Part shown: one piece after another, positions 10,298 through 18,544 of the stretch | How the letters are laid out: each line of letters opens with the position of its first letter | Position numbering within the stretch: position 1 is the stretch's first letter | From: Corynebacterium glyciniphilum AJ 3170 | GTDB lineage: Bacteria > Actinomycetota > Actinomycetes > Mycobacteriales > Mycobacteriaceae | DNA: 64,000 nucleotides | NCBI RefSeq assembly: GCF_000626675.1 | Contig: NZ_CP006842.1 | Coordinates: forward strand, 2,294,001 to 2,358,000 | Reading direction: 5' to 3' | The notes under the pieces: model-generated | Seen by the model: only the letters and a program-made list of their open reading frames with translations | Databases searched by the model: none | What the model was told of the DNA's origin: nothing | Made by a program: the position numbers and the translations under genes

Positions 10298-11620
10298 ATG
10301 ACTATCCCTACAAAAATCCCGAGCCGTTCGCAAAACAATTTCTCCGACCTTGTCGACGACGACCGCGTGGCGGGACAGCTCTACACCGATCCCGAGATTT
10401 TCCGGGAAGAGATGAAGAAGATCTTCTACCGCACCTGGGTCTGGGTCGCGCACGAAAGTGAAATCCCCGAGTCGGGCTCATTCAAGACCACCTGGGTAGG
10501 CGACCAGCCGGTGATTGTCAACCGTGACCGCAAGGGAAACTTCAACACCTTGCTCAACCGGTGCAGGCACCGGGGTGCCACCGTCTGCGATCAGCGCAGC
10601 GGCAAGGCCAACGGCTTCACCTGCCCCTATCACAACTGGTCATACACCCATGACGGACGTCTGCGCGGTATCCCCTACCCCGACGGTTACGAAGGGTTAA
10701 TCGACAAGAAAGACTTCGGGCTGCAGAAGCTTCGCACCGAAAGTTACCTCGGAATGATCTTCGCCACCTTCAACGACGATGTTGAACCTCTCGAAGACTA
10801 TCTGGGCGATGCGAAGATCTGGATGGACCGCTTCTTCAAGCAGACCAACGGTTTTCCCTGCAAGGTCATCGGCACCCATAAATTCCGGTTCAAGGGCAAC
10901 TGGAAGATCCAGTTGGAGAACACCACGGACGGCTATCATTTCCCGATGGTGCACAAGTCATGGATGGCCTCCGTAGATTCTGAAACGGCCGACATGATGT
11001 CCTTCATGGACGACCCGGCTGCGGAAACCCACGCACTCGGCCATGGCCACAGCGTGAGTGTCATGGCCACCGCCCACATGGACCTGGACGACGATGACGG
11101 GACCGAGGAGATTCAGCCGCGGTTCAACCACATCGTCAAGGAACTCGAAGAGACCGGGGAAAGCCCGGAGAGAATTCGACGCTATATGCGCTCGATGCAC
11201 GGCTGCGGCTTCAACCTGAACATGTTCCCCAACATCGCCATGTCATCAGCTTTCTTCCGAGTACTTATCCCCATCTCCGTCGATGAGACGGAGATCTGGC
11301 ACATGGCTCTGGGTATGGACGGGGGGCCGGAATCAGTCAACCGCGAGCGGCTCAGAATCCATGAGCACTTCCAGGGCCCATTCGGATTCGGCAGTCCGGA
11401 CGACTCCGAAGGGTGGGACCGCGTCCAGATCGGAGCGGGTGGAAACCCGTCAATGCCGATCATGATCAATCGTGGACTCGGTCGCGAATACACCACTGAC
11501 AACGAGAACTGGCCGACCTCACACGTCACCGATGAAACGGGCATGCGTGAGGCCTACTACATGTGGAAGAGGATGATGAGCAGTGACGACACAGACAACA
11601 CAGACAACGCAGACGTCTGA
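10298..11620 (+). CDS. iacC: Rieske non-heme iron dioxygenase, alpha subunit
   Basis: A 440-residue ring-hydroxylating oxygenase alpha subunit. The Rieske cluster ligands are C89, H91, C109 and H112. The mononuclear iron site includes H214 and H219 in DGYHFPMVH, with a third acidic ligand expected further on. The domain order (Rieske about 40-160, catalytic 190-430) is standard. With IacD it forms the oxygenase that acts after IacA/IacE on the oxidised indole-acetate intermediate on the way to catechol. The ATG at 10298 has a GAGAGAGGA ribosome site. The 3' end overlaps iacD by 38 bases. Confidence 0.88.
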   Translation: MTIPTKIPSRSQNNFSDLVDDDRVAGQLYTDPEIFREEMKKIFYRTWVWVAHESEIPESGSFKTTWVGDQPVIVNRDRKGNFNTLLNRCRHRGATVCDQRSGKANGFTCPYHNWSYTHDGRLRGIPYPDGYEGLIDKKDFGLQKLRTESYLGMIFATFNDDVEPLEDYLGDAKIWMDRFFKQTNGFPCKVIGTHKFRFKGNWKIQLENTTDGYHFPMVHKSWMASVDSETADMMSFMDDPAAETHALGHGHSVSVMATAHMDLDDDDGTEEIQPRFNHIVKELEETGESPERIRRYMRSMHGCGFNLNMFPNIAMSSAFFRVLIPISVDETEIWHMALGMDGGPESVNRERLRIHEHFQGPFGFGSPDDSEGWDRVQIGAGGNPSMPIMINRGLGREYTTDNENWPTSHVTDETGMREAYYMWKRMMSSDDTDNTDNADV

Positions 11621-12131
11621 CAGCGCGGTGCGCCCGATGTCCCCCTTTCTCTCTGATACCCGGGTTCAGAGAGCGATCGAACTGATCTGGTACGAAGCCG
11701 CACTTCTCGACCGTAAGGACTACCCCGCCTGGGAACAACAGTTCACCGAGGACGGGTACTACATCGTCCCGGTCGACCCGGAGACGGAAGACTTCGAGAA
11801 CTCGCTGAACATGATCTACGACGACGCACGCATGCGGCATCTCCGGGTCGAACGTCTCATCCAAGGATTCTCCCCCAGTGCGGTCGCAGCGGCGACAACC
11901 GTCCGTACTGTGTCACGGTTCGAGGTCCTGGAGCTGTCGGACAGCGAGATCGTGGTTCGGTCAGCGCAGATCATCACGGCGCACAAGCGTAACGAGACCC
12001 GCAACCTGGGCGCCGAGCTGACCCACCGTATCCGGCTCACTCCCGACGGCGGCACTGACCTCATCATTCAGAAAGTCGCCCGTCTCATCGACAGCCAGGA
12101 CGCCATCGGCGCCGCCGGCTTCCTGATCTAG
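11583..12131 (+). CDS. iacD: Rieske dioxygenase, beta (small) subunit
   Basis: A 182-residue SnoaL/NTF2-fold small subunit of the aromatic dioxygenase family. It has the typical N-terminal helix (IELIWYEAALLDRKDYPAW), the EDGYYIVPV strand and the RVERLI segment. It is structural and joins IacC in a mixed hexamer. The GTG at 11583 inside iacC has AAGAGG upstream; the ATG at 11637, just past the iacC stop, would remove a threonine/glutamine-rich N-terminus but has no good ribosome site. Tight overlap supports coupled, near-equal synthesis of both subunits. Confidence 0.88.
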   Translation: MTTQTTQTTQTSDSAVRPMSPFLSDTRVQRAIELIWYEAALLDRKDYPAWEQQFTEDGYYIVPVDPETEDFENSLNMIYDDARMRHLRVERLIQGFSPSAVAAATTVRTVSRFEVLELSDSEIVVRSAQIITAHKRNETRNLGAELTHRIRLTPDGGTDLIIQKVARLIDSQDAIGAAGFLI

Positions 12132-12139
12132 AAAGGTCC

Positions 12140-12910
12140 GTGGCAGATATGACTGACAGCCCACACCAACAGCAGCCTGGGATCGCCCTGGTCACTGGCG
12201 CAGCCGGTGGACTCGGTAGTTTCATCACACGCCGCCTCCATGCCGACGGCCACAAGGTGGTCGTGACAGGTCGCAACATGGAGAAGGCGGCAGCACTCGC
12301 GGAGGAACTCTCCTCCGACGGTTCCACCGCGATCGCGGTGGAGCTGGATGTCTCCAGGAAAGAAGGATTCACCAACGCTCTCGACCGCGTCACCGACCAC
12401 TGGGGAACCCCGTCCATTCTTGTCAACAATGCTGCTGTCACCCGCGCCGCCAATGCTCTCGAGCTGGACACCGACGAGTTCGATGAAGTGCTCACGACGA
12501 ATGTCAACAGCATCTTCTTTGGGTGCCAGGTCTTCGGCCCCGCCATGGCAGAGGAGGGGTACGGACGCATCGTCAATCAGGCGTCCCTTGCGGGCCAAAA
12601 CGGGGGAACAGCGACCGGCGCACACTACGCCGCGTCCAAAGGCGCGATACTCACGACGACGAAGATCTTCGCCAAAGAGTTCGCCAATGCCGGGGTCACC
12701 GTCAACGCCATCTCGCCGGGGCCTCATGATGTCTCGATCGTCCATGACACCGTCGGTGACCGGATGGACCAGGTCGTCGAGGGGATTCCGGTGGGGCGGC
12801 TCGGCAGTCCCGACTTCATCGCCGACACCGTGTCGCTTCTGACGCAACCGAACGCCTATTTCGTCACCGGTGCCTGTTGGGACATCAACGGGGGCCTGTA
12901 CCTCCGGTAG
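12140..12910 (+). CDS. iacE: short-chain dehydrogenase/reductase
   Basis: About 256 residues, a classical SDR. The cofactor motif is TGAAGGLGSF, the NNAAV motif follows strand four, and the catalytic pair is in YAASKGA with the serine in the preceding QASLAG segment. In iac clusters IacE acts on the hydroxylated indole-acetate intermediate; the exact direction in this organism is not shown by sequence. Start is either GTG at 12140 or ATG at 12149; AGAAAGG at 12130-12136 suits neither perfectly. It sits 8 bases after iacD. Confidence 0.8.
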   Translation: MADMTDSPHQQQPGIALVTGAAGGLGSFITRRLHADGHKVVVTGRNMEKAAALAEELSSDGSTAIAVELDVSRKEGFTNALDRVTDHWGTPSILVNNAAVTRAANALELDTDEFDEVLTTNVNSIFFGCQVFGPAMAEEGYGRIVNQASLAGQNGGTATGAHYAASKGAILTTTKIFAKEFANAGVTVNAISPGPHDVSIVHDTVGDRMDQVVEGIPVGRLGSPDFIADTVSLLTQPNAYFVTGACWDINGGLYLR

Positions 12911-12951
12911 GAAATCTCCGTTTCACCGCACTATCACGACAGGGAAGAACA

Positions 12952-13902
12952 ATGGGACTCAAGGAAGTCGTCGTGGCCGACATCGTCCACGAGACGCCGA
13001 CCATCATCTCCATCTACCTGAGCATGCCGGACGGCACGCCCATCGGGCATTACACGCCCGGGGCGCACATTGACGTCGAAGGGCCGACCGCCATCACGCG
13101 GCAGTACTCACTGTGTGGTCGGCCGGACGGTGACGACGCTTACGTGGTAGCGGTAAAACGGGAGGACGATTCCCGAGGCGGATCCGCAGCGCTGCACACT
13201 CTCAAGGTCGGGGACCGGCTCAAGATCTCTGAACCTCGCAACCTCATCGGGTTGGCAGGGGAGGCGACGCACCACATCCTCATCGCAGGGGGCATCGGTA
13301 TCACACCCATGCACAGCTTGGCCCGTTACATGGATGTCCGTGACATCAGCTTCGAACTCCACTACTTTGCCTCATCCGAAGAGGATGCGGCGTTCCTCCC
13401 GATCCTGCAGGAGAAGTGCCCGGAGAAGCTTCACGCCCATCTGGGAATCAGCAGGGATGCCCAGACCGGAATCCTGGAACAGCTGCGCGACGATGCGCCG
13501 GACGGGAGCCATGTCTATCTGTGTGGGCCGCAGGGATTCATGGACAAAGTTACGGGCATCGTCTCACAGAGATTCAACGACACTGAGATCCACTTCGAGA
13601 ACTTCCATGCCGGGGATCAGGTGGATGAGTCGGAGAACACGACCTTCGTCGTTGAACTCGAAGGCGAGGAATATGACATTCCCGTGGACCGCAGCATCGT
13701 GGACGTCCTCAACGACAATGGCGCTGAGATCGACACGTCCTGCCGAGAAGGAATCTGCGGCACCTGCATCATGGAGGTTCTTGAGGGCGTCCCCGATCAC
13801 CGGGACAATGTGCTGACCCCGTCGGAGCGCGAGGCAAACGAGACGATGGCGGTATGCATCTCCCGGTCGAAGTCGCCAAAACTCGTTCTCGACTACTTCT
13901 GA
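12952..13902 (+). CDS. iacF: ferredoxin reductase with C-terminal 2Fe-2S domain
   Basis: A 316-residue phthalate-dioxygenase-reductase type protein with three domains. The flavin domain (about 1-100) has the RQYS motif at 50-53. The NAD domain (about 105-215) has the IAGGIGITPM loop and the CGPQGFM segment. A plant-type ferredoxin domain follows, with cluster cysteines C264, C269, C272 and C302. It passes electrons from NADH to the IacC Rieske centre. The ATG at 12952 has AGGGAAGA upstream; the longer frame from 12877 would overlap iacE. It is the last gene of iacABCDEF. Confidence 0.88.
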   Translation: MGLKEVVVADIVHETPTIISIYLSMPDGTPIGHYTPGAHIDVEGPTAITRQYSLCGRPDGDDAYVVAVKREDDSRGGSAALHTLKVGDRLKISEPRNLIGLAGEATHHILIAGGIGITPMHSLARYMDVRDISFELHYFASSEEDAAFLPILQEKCPEKLHAHLGISRDAQTGILEQLRDDAPDGSHVYLCGPQGFMDKVTGIVSQRFNDTEIHFENFHAGDQVDESENTTFVVELEGEEYDIPVDRSIVDVLNDNGAEIDTSCREGICGTCIMEVLEGVPDHRDNVLTPSEREANETMAVCISRSKSPKLVLDYF

Positions 13903-13938
13903 CCCCGGCCTCCCGATGCCTGCAGCATACCGCGGCTC

Positions 13939-13991
13939 CCGCGGCGGCGCCGCGGCGGCGCCGCGGGGTTCGTCGCAGGGTTCGTCGCAGG
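13939..13991. repeat. GC-rich hairpin block and 12-bp tandem repeat after iacF
   Basis: Bases 13939-13966 are alternating CCGCGGC/GCCGCGG blocks that can fold into several strong hairpins. They are followed at 13968-13991 by two copies of GTTCGTCGCAGG. The block lies between the convergent iacF and response-regulator genes, where a bidirectional terminator is expected, but no T-run follows. It may instead act with Rho, or be a small repeat expansion. Confidence 0.5.
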
Positions 13992-14011
13992 GTTTCCGGA
14001 CGCCAGGTGTC

Positions 14012-14626
14012 TTACAGCGGGGTCCCGTACCGCAGAATGTCGCGGACGAAGGTGCCGATGCTGTCGGCACCGGTCTTCATCTTGATGCGTGTGCGGTGGA
14101 CGTCGACCGTCTTGACGCTCATTCCGAGACGTCGACCGATCGACTTGCTCGGCAGGCCCTCGACAACCATGGCCAGAACCTCTTTCTCACGGGGTGTGAG
14201 CATCTCTACCTTCTGGGAGACATCGGTCATACTCCGGTAGCGGTTGAACTCCTTCTCCGCGTTCTCCACCCCCAACTGGACAGCATCGAGCAGTTTCTGA
14301 GGATCGTAGGGTTTCTCCAGGAAGTCCTGCGCCCCCGCCTTGATCGTGTCCACCGACATACGGATATCCCCGTGCGCCGACACGAAGATGATCGAAACAT
14401 ATGGGGCGATATCGGCGAGCTTCTCCTGCAGGCGAGGGCCGCTCATCTCCGGCATCCGAACGTCGAGGATGATACATGCCGGACGGGTCCGGTCGAATCG
14501 GCCGAGAAACTCGGCGGCACTGTGGCACACGATGCTGTCGATACAGGCACTGTCCAACAACCATGCGACGGAGTCGCAGAGGCCTGGATCGTCGTCAACG
14601 ATGTAGACGACCGGCGAGCTGTCCAT
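14012..14626 (-). CDS. NarL/FixJ-family response regulator (StyR-like)
   Basis: About 204 residues. The receiver domain has the acidic triad near residues 11-13 (VDDD), phospho-acceptor D55 (ILDVRMPEMSG), the conserved serine in FVSAHGD and the lysine in FLEKPYD. The C-terminal LuxR-type helix-turn-helix is LTPREKEVLAMVVEG...IGRRLGMSVKTVDVHR. This is the StyR/TodT/FixJ type that controls aromatic-degradation operons. The start at 14626 overlaps the stop of the preceding 98-residue gene (TGATG); a GTG at 14635 is an alternative. The likely kinase is at 7048-8544, separated from it by the iac operon. Confidence 0.9.
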   Translation of the reverse strand: MDSSPVVYIVDDDPGLCDSVAWLLDSACIDSIVCHSAAEFLGRFDRTRPACIILDVRMPEMSGPRLQEKLADIAPYVSIIFVSAHGDIRMSVDTIKAGAQDFLEKPYDPQKLLDAVQLGVENAEKEFNRYRSMTDVSQKVEMLTPREKEVLAMVVEGLPSKSIGRRLGMSVKTVDVHRTRIKMKTGADSIGTFVRDILRYGTPL

Positions 14627-14922
14627 CAGTCCCACGCTGCTTCTGCAGTCCAGTAATGCATGCCGAACTCACTGACATGATGTTCCCAAGGGGTGGTGCG
14701 TACCAGGTCAGGCTCTTCTCGACGGACCGAGGCGTCCGCGGCTTCGGGCCCGTCTGCCTCCACGGTCCAGTGCACCCAGTTGACTTCGCGCCCGAGTTCG
14801 TCGTGGACGAACAGGTCGACGTGATGCCAGCCGTAGGTGAACTCGTCTCCGTAGCAGGTGAGGAACATTCTGTAGTGGTTAACCGGGCGTGGACGGATCA
14901 GAGTATCGGGTGTGACTACCAT
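14626..14922 (-). CDS. 98-residue protein of unknown function in the iac locus
   Basis: A small acidic soluble protein rich in tryptophan, histidine and tyrosine (for example YGWHHVDLFVHDE, NWVHWTVE and HHVSEFGMHYW). I do not recognise the family. It overlaps the amidase gene iacH by 7 bases and the response regulator by 1 base, so it is certainly in that transcript. Aromatic and histidine-rich character and strand-like spacing hint at a small beta-barrel or ligand-binding protein. A role in the auxin pathway, or as accessory to the two-component system, is only guilt by association. Confidence 0.75.
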   Translation of the reverse strand: MVVTPDTLIRPRPVNHYRMFLTCYGDEFTYGWHHVDLFVHDELGREVNWVHWTVEADGPEAADASVRREEPDLVRTTPWEHHVSEFGMHYWTAEAAWD

Positions 14923-16253
14923 TTCATCTCCTTGAGAGCGGGGGTGCCGTCAGTGTCGCTGTACGAGGGAAGATCCCGGAGCAGCGGTTCCAAGACTGCC
15001 CCGAGTTGCAGGAGCAAGCCCTCGCTTCCTCGGGGACCGATGATCTGTATCCCCAACGGCATTCCTGTACCGGTACGTGCACCAGGGACGGTGAGCACGG
15101 GAAGTCCGAGCAGTTGCCATGGACGGCTTAATTCCGGGGAGCCGGTCCCGGTGGACATTGCCGGGGCCGGCCCCTTGGCGGCAGGGCCGATGATCACGCC
15201 CGTCTCTCCGAGGCAACGACTCAACGCGGTCAGGGAAACGTCCCGGCGGAACAACGCGTCGGTGAGCTCCCGCTCACCGACATCGTCGCCGTCATCGAAC
15301 AACTGGCGGAGCTGAGCACTCACCTTCGTCCTCGACGGCCCCAACCGCGCTCCCAATCCTGCAGCCGCCTCATAGGCCATGACCGTCTTGTGGTCGTCAA
15401 CCAGAGTCCGGATATGATCATCCCAGTTCAGGGCGGTAGATTCGATGTTGAGCTCGTCAAGTAACCCGGGGACGGCCCGGAGGAGTTGCATCATGGTGCT
15501 GTCCAGGTTGAGCATCCCAGACCCCTCCCACAGGAAAACTGTGGTGTCCGATACGTCCGCTACGTTGAGGCTCTCGGGTTTCGTGCCGTCCGCCACCCCG
15601 TTGAAGAAGGCGTGGTGGACGAAAGACAGGTCATCGACAGTACGCGCCAAAAAGCCCAGTGAGTCCAATGTGTCGCTCAGACCGGTGACCCCGGCGAGGG
15701 ATGTCGTTCCCTGAGTGAGAACCAGGCCTGCAGCTCCACAAAAGGACGCCGGCCGGGTCAACGATCCTGCGGTCTGCGTCCCGAGGGCAAAAGGGATTGT
15801 TCCTGCACCGACCGAGGCCGCAGAGCCACTCGATGACCCTCCCGGTGTCGCTTGATCGTTGAACGGGTTCGTCGTCGGTCCGGGCGAAAAGTAGCCGTAC
15901 TCTGTGGTCACGGTCTTACCTTGTATCGTCGCACCGAGGTCCCTCAGACGTGCGACGCAGTCGGCGTCCCGGACCTTCGGCCTAACATCAGAAACCGGTG
16001 TCCCACAGCGGGTCGGATATCCCCGCACATCGATGATGTCCTTAACCCCCACTGACAGCCCGGCCAGCGGGCCGTCGACTGGGACGGCACCAGGCTCATC
16101 GAGATCTGAGAGCTCGACCCACGCCTTCAGGCGAGGTTCATATCTCGTGATTTCCCGGCGGTGCTGGTCGGCGCTGTCCCTGGCCGTGACATGACCGTCG
16201 TTGACGGCCCTCACCCGGTGCTCCACCGACTGCAAACGGTGCGCGAGCGTCAT
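14916..16253 (-). CDS. iacH: amidase-signature hydrolase, IacH-like
   Basis: A 445-residue amidase-signature protein without signal peptide. The catalytic Ser-cisSer-Lys set is visible: lysine in SVGVKDIID, cis-serine in GGSSSGSAAS and nucleophile in TQTAGSLTRPA. Total length is normal. An amidase-type IacH is a regular member of iac clusters, where its substrate is a pathway intermediate. It is first in a minus-strand operon with the 98-residue protein and the response regulator, and divergent from iacG. Start ATG at 16253 is preceded by a GGAAGGAA-type site. A general amidase with another substrate cannot be excluded. Confidence 0.78.
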   Translation of the reverse strand: MTLAHRLQSVEHRVRAVNDGHVTARDSADQHRREITRYEPRLKAWVELSDLDEPGAVPVDGPLAGLSVGVKDIIDVRGYPTRCGTPVSDVRPKVRDADCVARLRDLGATIQGKTVTTEYGYFSPGPTTNPFNDQATPGGSSSGSAASVGAGTIPFALGTQTAGSLTRPASFCGAAGLVLTQGTTSLAGVTGLSDTLDSLGFLARTVDDLSFVHHAFFNGVADGTKPESLNVADVSDTTVFLWEGSGMLNLDSTMMQLLRAVPGLLDELNIESTALNWDDHIRTLVDDHKTVMAYEAAAGLGARLGPSRTKVSAQLRQLFDDGDDVGERELTDALFRRDVSLTALSRCLGETGVIIGPAAKGPAPAMSTGTGSPELSRPWQLLGLPVLTVPGARTGTGMPLGIQIIGPRGSEGLLLQLGAVLEPLLRDLPSYSDTDGTPALKEMKW

Positions 16254-16613
16254 GCTGGTTCCTTCCTCCGAAGATCTGTCTCCGTGACAGCGTCACTCGT
16301 CAACAACAGACTGTGATGCCAATCACTCATGGATCTTGTGGAACACAAGATTATTACACTCACCCATGCGACGCCTACTTTTAGAGCGTAAAGGTAACCC
16401 TGACATAAATAGAAAGGCTACCCTTGCCTTATTTATATCAGAATTCATTGTTCGCCTACCGGCACTTTGCCTTCATCGGGAGATCGACAAGATAAAGGTT
16501 TCCCGCGTGGTGCCGTAAGTCCACCCTGCCCTAGCTTTATGTCGTAACCGGAAAACAACTCTCCACGGGACCGCTGAAATATAGCCGGAGACCGCGACAA
16601 AGGAGTAACCGAC
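16254..16613. promoter_or_regulatory. divergent promoter region iacH/iacG with operator-like repeats
   Basis: The 360 non-coding bases are AT-richer than the genes. An inverted repeat with 8-base arms, ATCTTGTG-GAA-CACAAGAT, lies at 16333-16351. Two imperfect direct repeats start at 16390 and 16413 (AAAGGTAACCCTGACATAA and AAAGGCTACCCTTGCCTTA); each resembles the corynebacterial DtxR iron box, the first at about 13 of 19 positions and the second weaker. A 60-codon frame inside has no family features and is ignored. These could control iacH leftward and iacGI rightward. Confidence 0.5.
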
Positions 16614-17789
16614 ATGAGCGATCACCCCGTCTCCACACAATTCGATCCCCGAACGTTCAGGAATGCCATGGGCCATTACCCCACTGGTGTCGCAGTCGTT
16701 ACAGGACGGGCCCCCGACGGAGAACTTCTCGCTATGGTTGTCGGAACATTCTCATCAGTGTCACTTGACCCGCCACTGGTATCTTTCATGCCTATGAAGG
16801 CATCGAAGACGTTCAAGAAAATGCAGCAGTGCTCCTCATTGTGCATCAACATTTTCGGAGGCGAACAGGAGTCCGAGATGCTGTCCATCGCACAGCGATG
16901 GCAGAACAAGCTTGACGGTATCGACTGGTACCCATCCCCCGGCGGTGACCCCATTCTCCGGAACTCCATCGCCTGGATTGACACCACCATCTCAGAAACA
17001 ATCGAGGCGGGCGACCACTGGATCGTCCTGTGTCGAGTCCACGACCTGGAAGTCACCAATCCGGTCGCTCCCCTCCTGTTCTTCCAGGGGGGATATGGGA
17101 GTTTCGTCGGGTCCACCATGATGGGACGGCTACGTCACGACTCGCTTCCCGCGATCCACGCCGCTCACGGTGCCGACAACGAGCTCGAGACACTCGCTGA
17201 ATCAATCGGTTGCGAGGTCATCGTCTATGCAGCGTTGAGCGAGGACGAGTTCGCAACAGTCTATTCGGCGCTGGGCCCGGGGGTATCCCCCGAGCACCGT
17301 TTCGCCAGCCGGGTACCGATCGTGCCACCCATCGGCGACACATATCTCTTCGACAAGCCCCAGGAGGTCCGCGACCGGTGGCTCGCCAAGCTCGGCGACC
17401 CACCCGACGAGGTACGCAGGAATCACTGCCGCCGCCTGGAGATGCTGAACGACAAGGGATACGTCATCTCCCACCTGCCCGAGGAAGGCAGTGCTGCGTA
17501 TGAGCAGATGATCGAGGCAACGAAAGAGTACCTCAAAGGCCCCCTGACCCCGTTCGCGGAAAGAACGATACGCGAACTGATCGGGAGCACCACCGTGGAC
17601 TACACCCACAGAGAGATCACTGCCGGGGAACGCTACAACGTCGGTTCCATCGTCTTTCCTGTCCGTGACCCCGCCGGGGAACACACGATGACCCTCCGCC
17701 TGGCCCAGCTTCCCCAGGGCGTCGACGGAGCGACTGTCACGGACTGGATAGCCCATGCGCAGGCTGTTGTCCGAAGCATCGAGGACTGA
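16614..17789 (+). CDS. iacG: flavin reductase fused to an IclR-like effector-binding domain
   Basis: A 391-residue protein, about twice the normal length of a flavin reductase. Residues about 8-170 are the FMN-binding split-barrel reductase domain (FRNAMGHYPTGVAVVTG, SLDPPLVSFMP and NIFGGEQE segments). Residues about 185-385 look like the ligand-binding half of IclR regulators (the AESIGCEVIVYAAL, RVPIVPPIGDTYLF and YNVGSIVFPVRD segments) without a helix-turn-helix. The reductase would supply reduced flavin to IacA. The C-terminal domain probably makes reduction depend on the substrate, as known for the unrelated MarR-like tail of a hydroxyphenylacetate reductase. Start ATG at 16614 has AAAGGAG upstream. 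Confidence 0.8.
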   Translation: MSDHPVSTQFDPRTFRNAMGHYPTGVAVVTGRAPDGELLAMVVGTFSSVSLDPPLVSFMPMKASKTFKKMQQCSSLCINIFGGEQESEMLSIAQRWQNKLDGIDWYPSPGGDPILRNSIAWIDTTISETIEAGDHWIVLCRVHDLEVTNPVAPLLFFQGGYGSFVGSTMMGRLRHDSLPAIHAAHGADNELETLAESIGCEVIVYAALSEDEFATVYSALGPGVSPEHRFASRVPIVPPIGDTYLFDKPQEVRDRWLAKLGDPPDEVRRNHCRRLEMLNDKGYVISHLPEEGSAAYEQMIEATKEYLKGPLTPFAERTIRELIGSTTVDYTHREITAGERYNVGSIVFPVRDPAGEHTMTLRLAQLPQGVDGATVTDWIAHAQAVVRSIED

Positions 17790-17841
17790 ATGCCAGTCCT
17801 TTTCACGGATCCCACCACGAAGTCACCCAAGGAGTTCCACC

Positions 17842-18402
17842 ATGCAGGAAAACACCCACGCGACCATCGAAAGGCTCGCCGCCCGCATCGACGTTCTGGA
17901 GGCCGAAGCTGACATTCGCCGCGTACAGGCGCGCTACATGATGCTGTGCGACACCCCGTGTCCCGTCTACCCCCCAGTGAGCGACCCGGAGCGCATCGAA
18001 CTCGTCCTCGATCTCTACACCGACGATGCGGTGTGGGAAGGAGTCGGCGAATACTACACCGGCCAGTTCGGACGAGCAGAGGGCAAAGACGCGATCAGGG
18101 CTCACTTCAACCGGTTCTGGCCCGAGAACCAGGACCCCAAGCTCATCCTCAACGCACACTATCTGACCTCGGAGCAGATATCTGTCAACGGCGACGAAGC
18201 CGAAGGCGCCTGGATTCACATGCAGCCATGGTTGTTCTCTGACGGCCATGCCCTCCTTCGTTCCAGCCGACTCAATAACGCGTTCCGTAAAGAAGGCGGC
18301 ACATGGAAGGTCACGCGGACGCGCACCGAGAATGTTTTCATCTCGGACCTCCCCGATAATTTTGCCGGGAGCTACCCTTCACAGTCAGTACTCTTCAAGT
18401 AA
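17842..18402 (+). CDS. iacI: SnoaL/NTF2-like protein, IacI-like
   Basis: A 186-residue protein of the SnoaL-like polyketide-cyclase/ring-hydroxylating-beta family. It has the N-terminal helix (RIDVLEAEADIRRVQARYM), the LYTDDAVWEG motif, the GKDAIRAHF helix and the C-terminal WKVTRTRTENVF strand. Such proteins are cyclases, isomerases or binding proteins; in iac clusters the family member is IacI. The ATG at 17842 has AAGGAG seven bases upstream; the frame is open further but unneeded. It follows iacG by 52 bases and precedes a strong hairpin. Confidence 0.75.
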   Translation: MQENTHATIERLAARIDVLEAEADIRRVQARYMMLCDTPCPVYPPVSDPERIELVLDLYTDDAVWEGVGEYYTGQFGRAEGKDAIRAHFNRFWPENQDPKLILNAHYLTSEQISVNGDEAEGAWIHMQPWLFSDGHALLRSSRLNNAFRKEGGTWKVTRTRTENVFISDLPDNFAGSYPSQSVLFK

Positions 18403-18419
18403 AAAGTTCGTTACATCTG

Positions 18420-18449
18420 GCGGCGGTCCGTGATATCACGGGCCGCCGC
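18420..18449 (+). terminator. hairpin after iacI
   Basis: An inverted repeat with GCGGCGG at 18420-18426 and CCGCCGC at 18443-18449 that continues into the palindrome CCGTGATATCACGG. The stem is long and GC-rich, with only a weak TT after it. Position 17 bases after the iacI stop and before the TRAP genes fits a terminator or processing hairpin. Confidence 0.55.
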
Positions 18450-18544
18450 TTCACCGTAAGGAAAGTTCCTATATCGCAGTGCACTGATAGCCCCATAGCA
18501 TAAACCGCACCACAGACTCCGATGACACCACTGCAGGAGGCAGG

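Noticed and set aside
13968..13991. Possible CRISPR-like repeat
   Set aside because: Two directly adjacent 12-base copies without spacers; simple tandem duplication, no cas genes.
16336..16518. 60-codon plus-strand frame before iacG
   Set aside because: It runs through the palindrome and iron-box-like repeats and shows no protein-like features.
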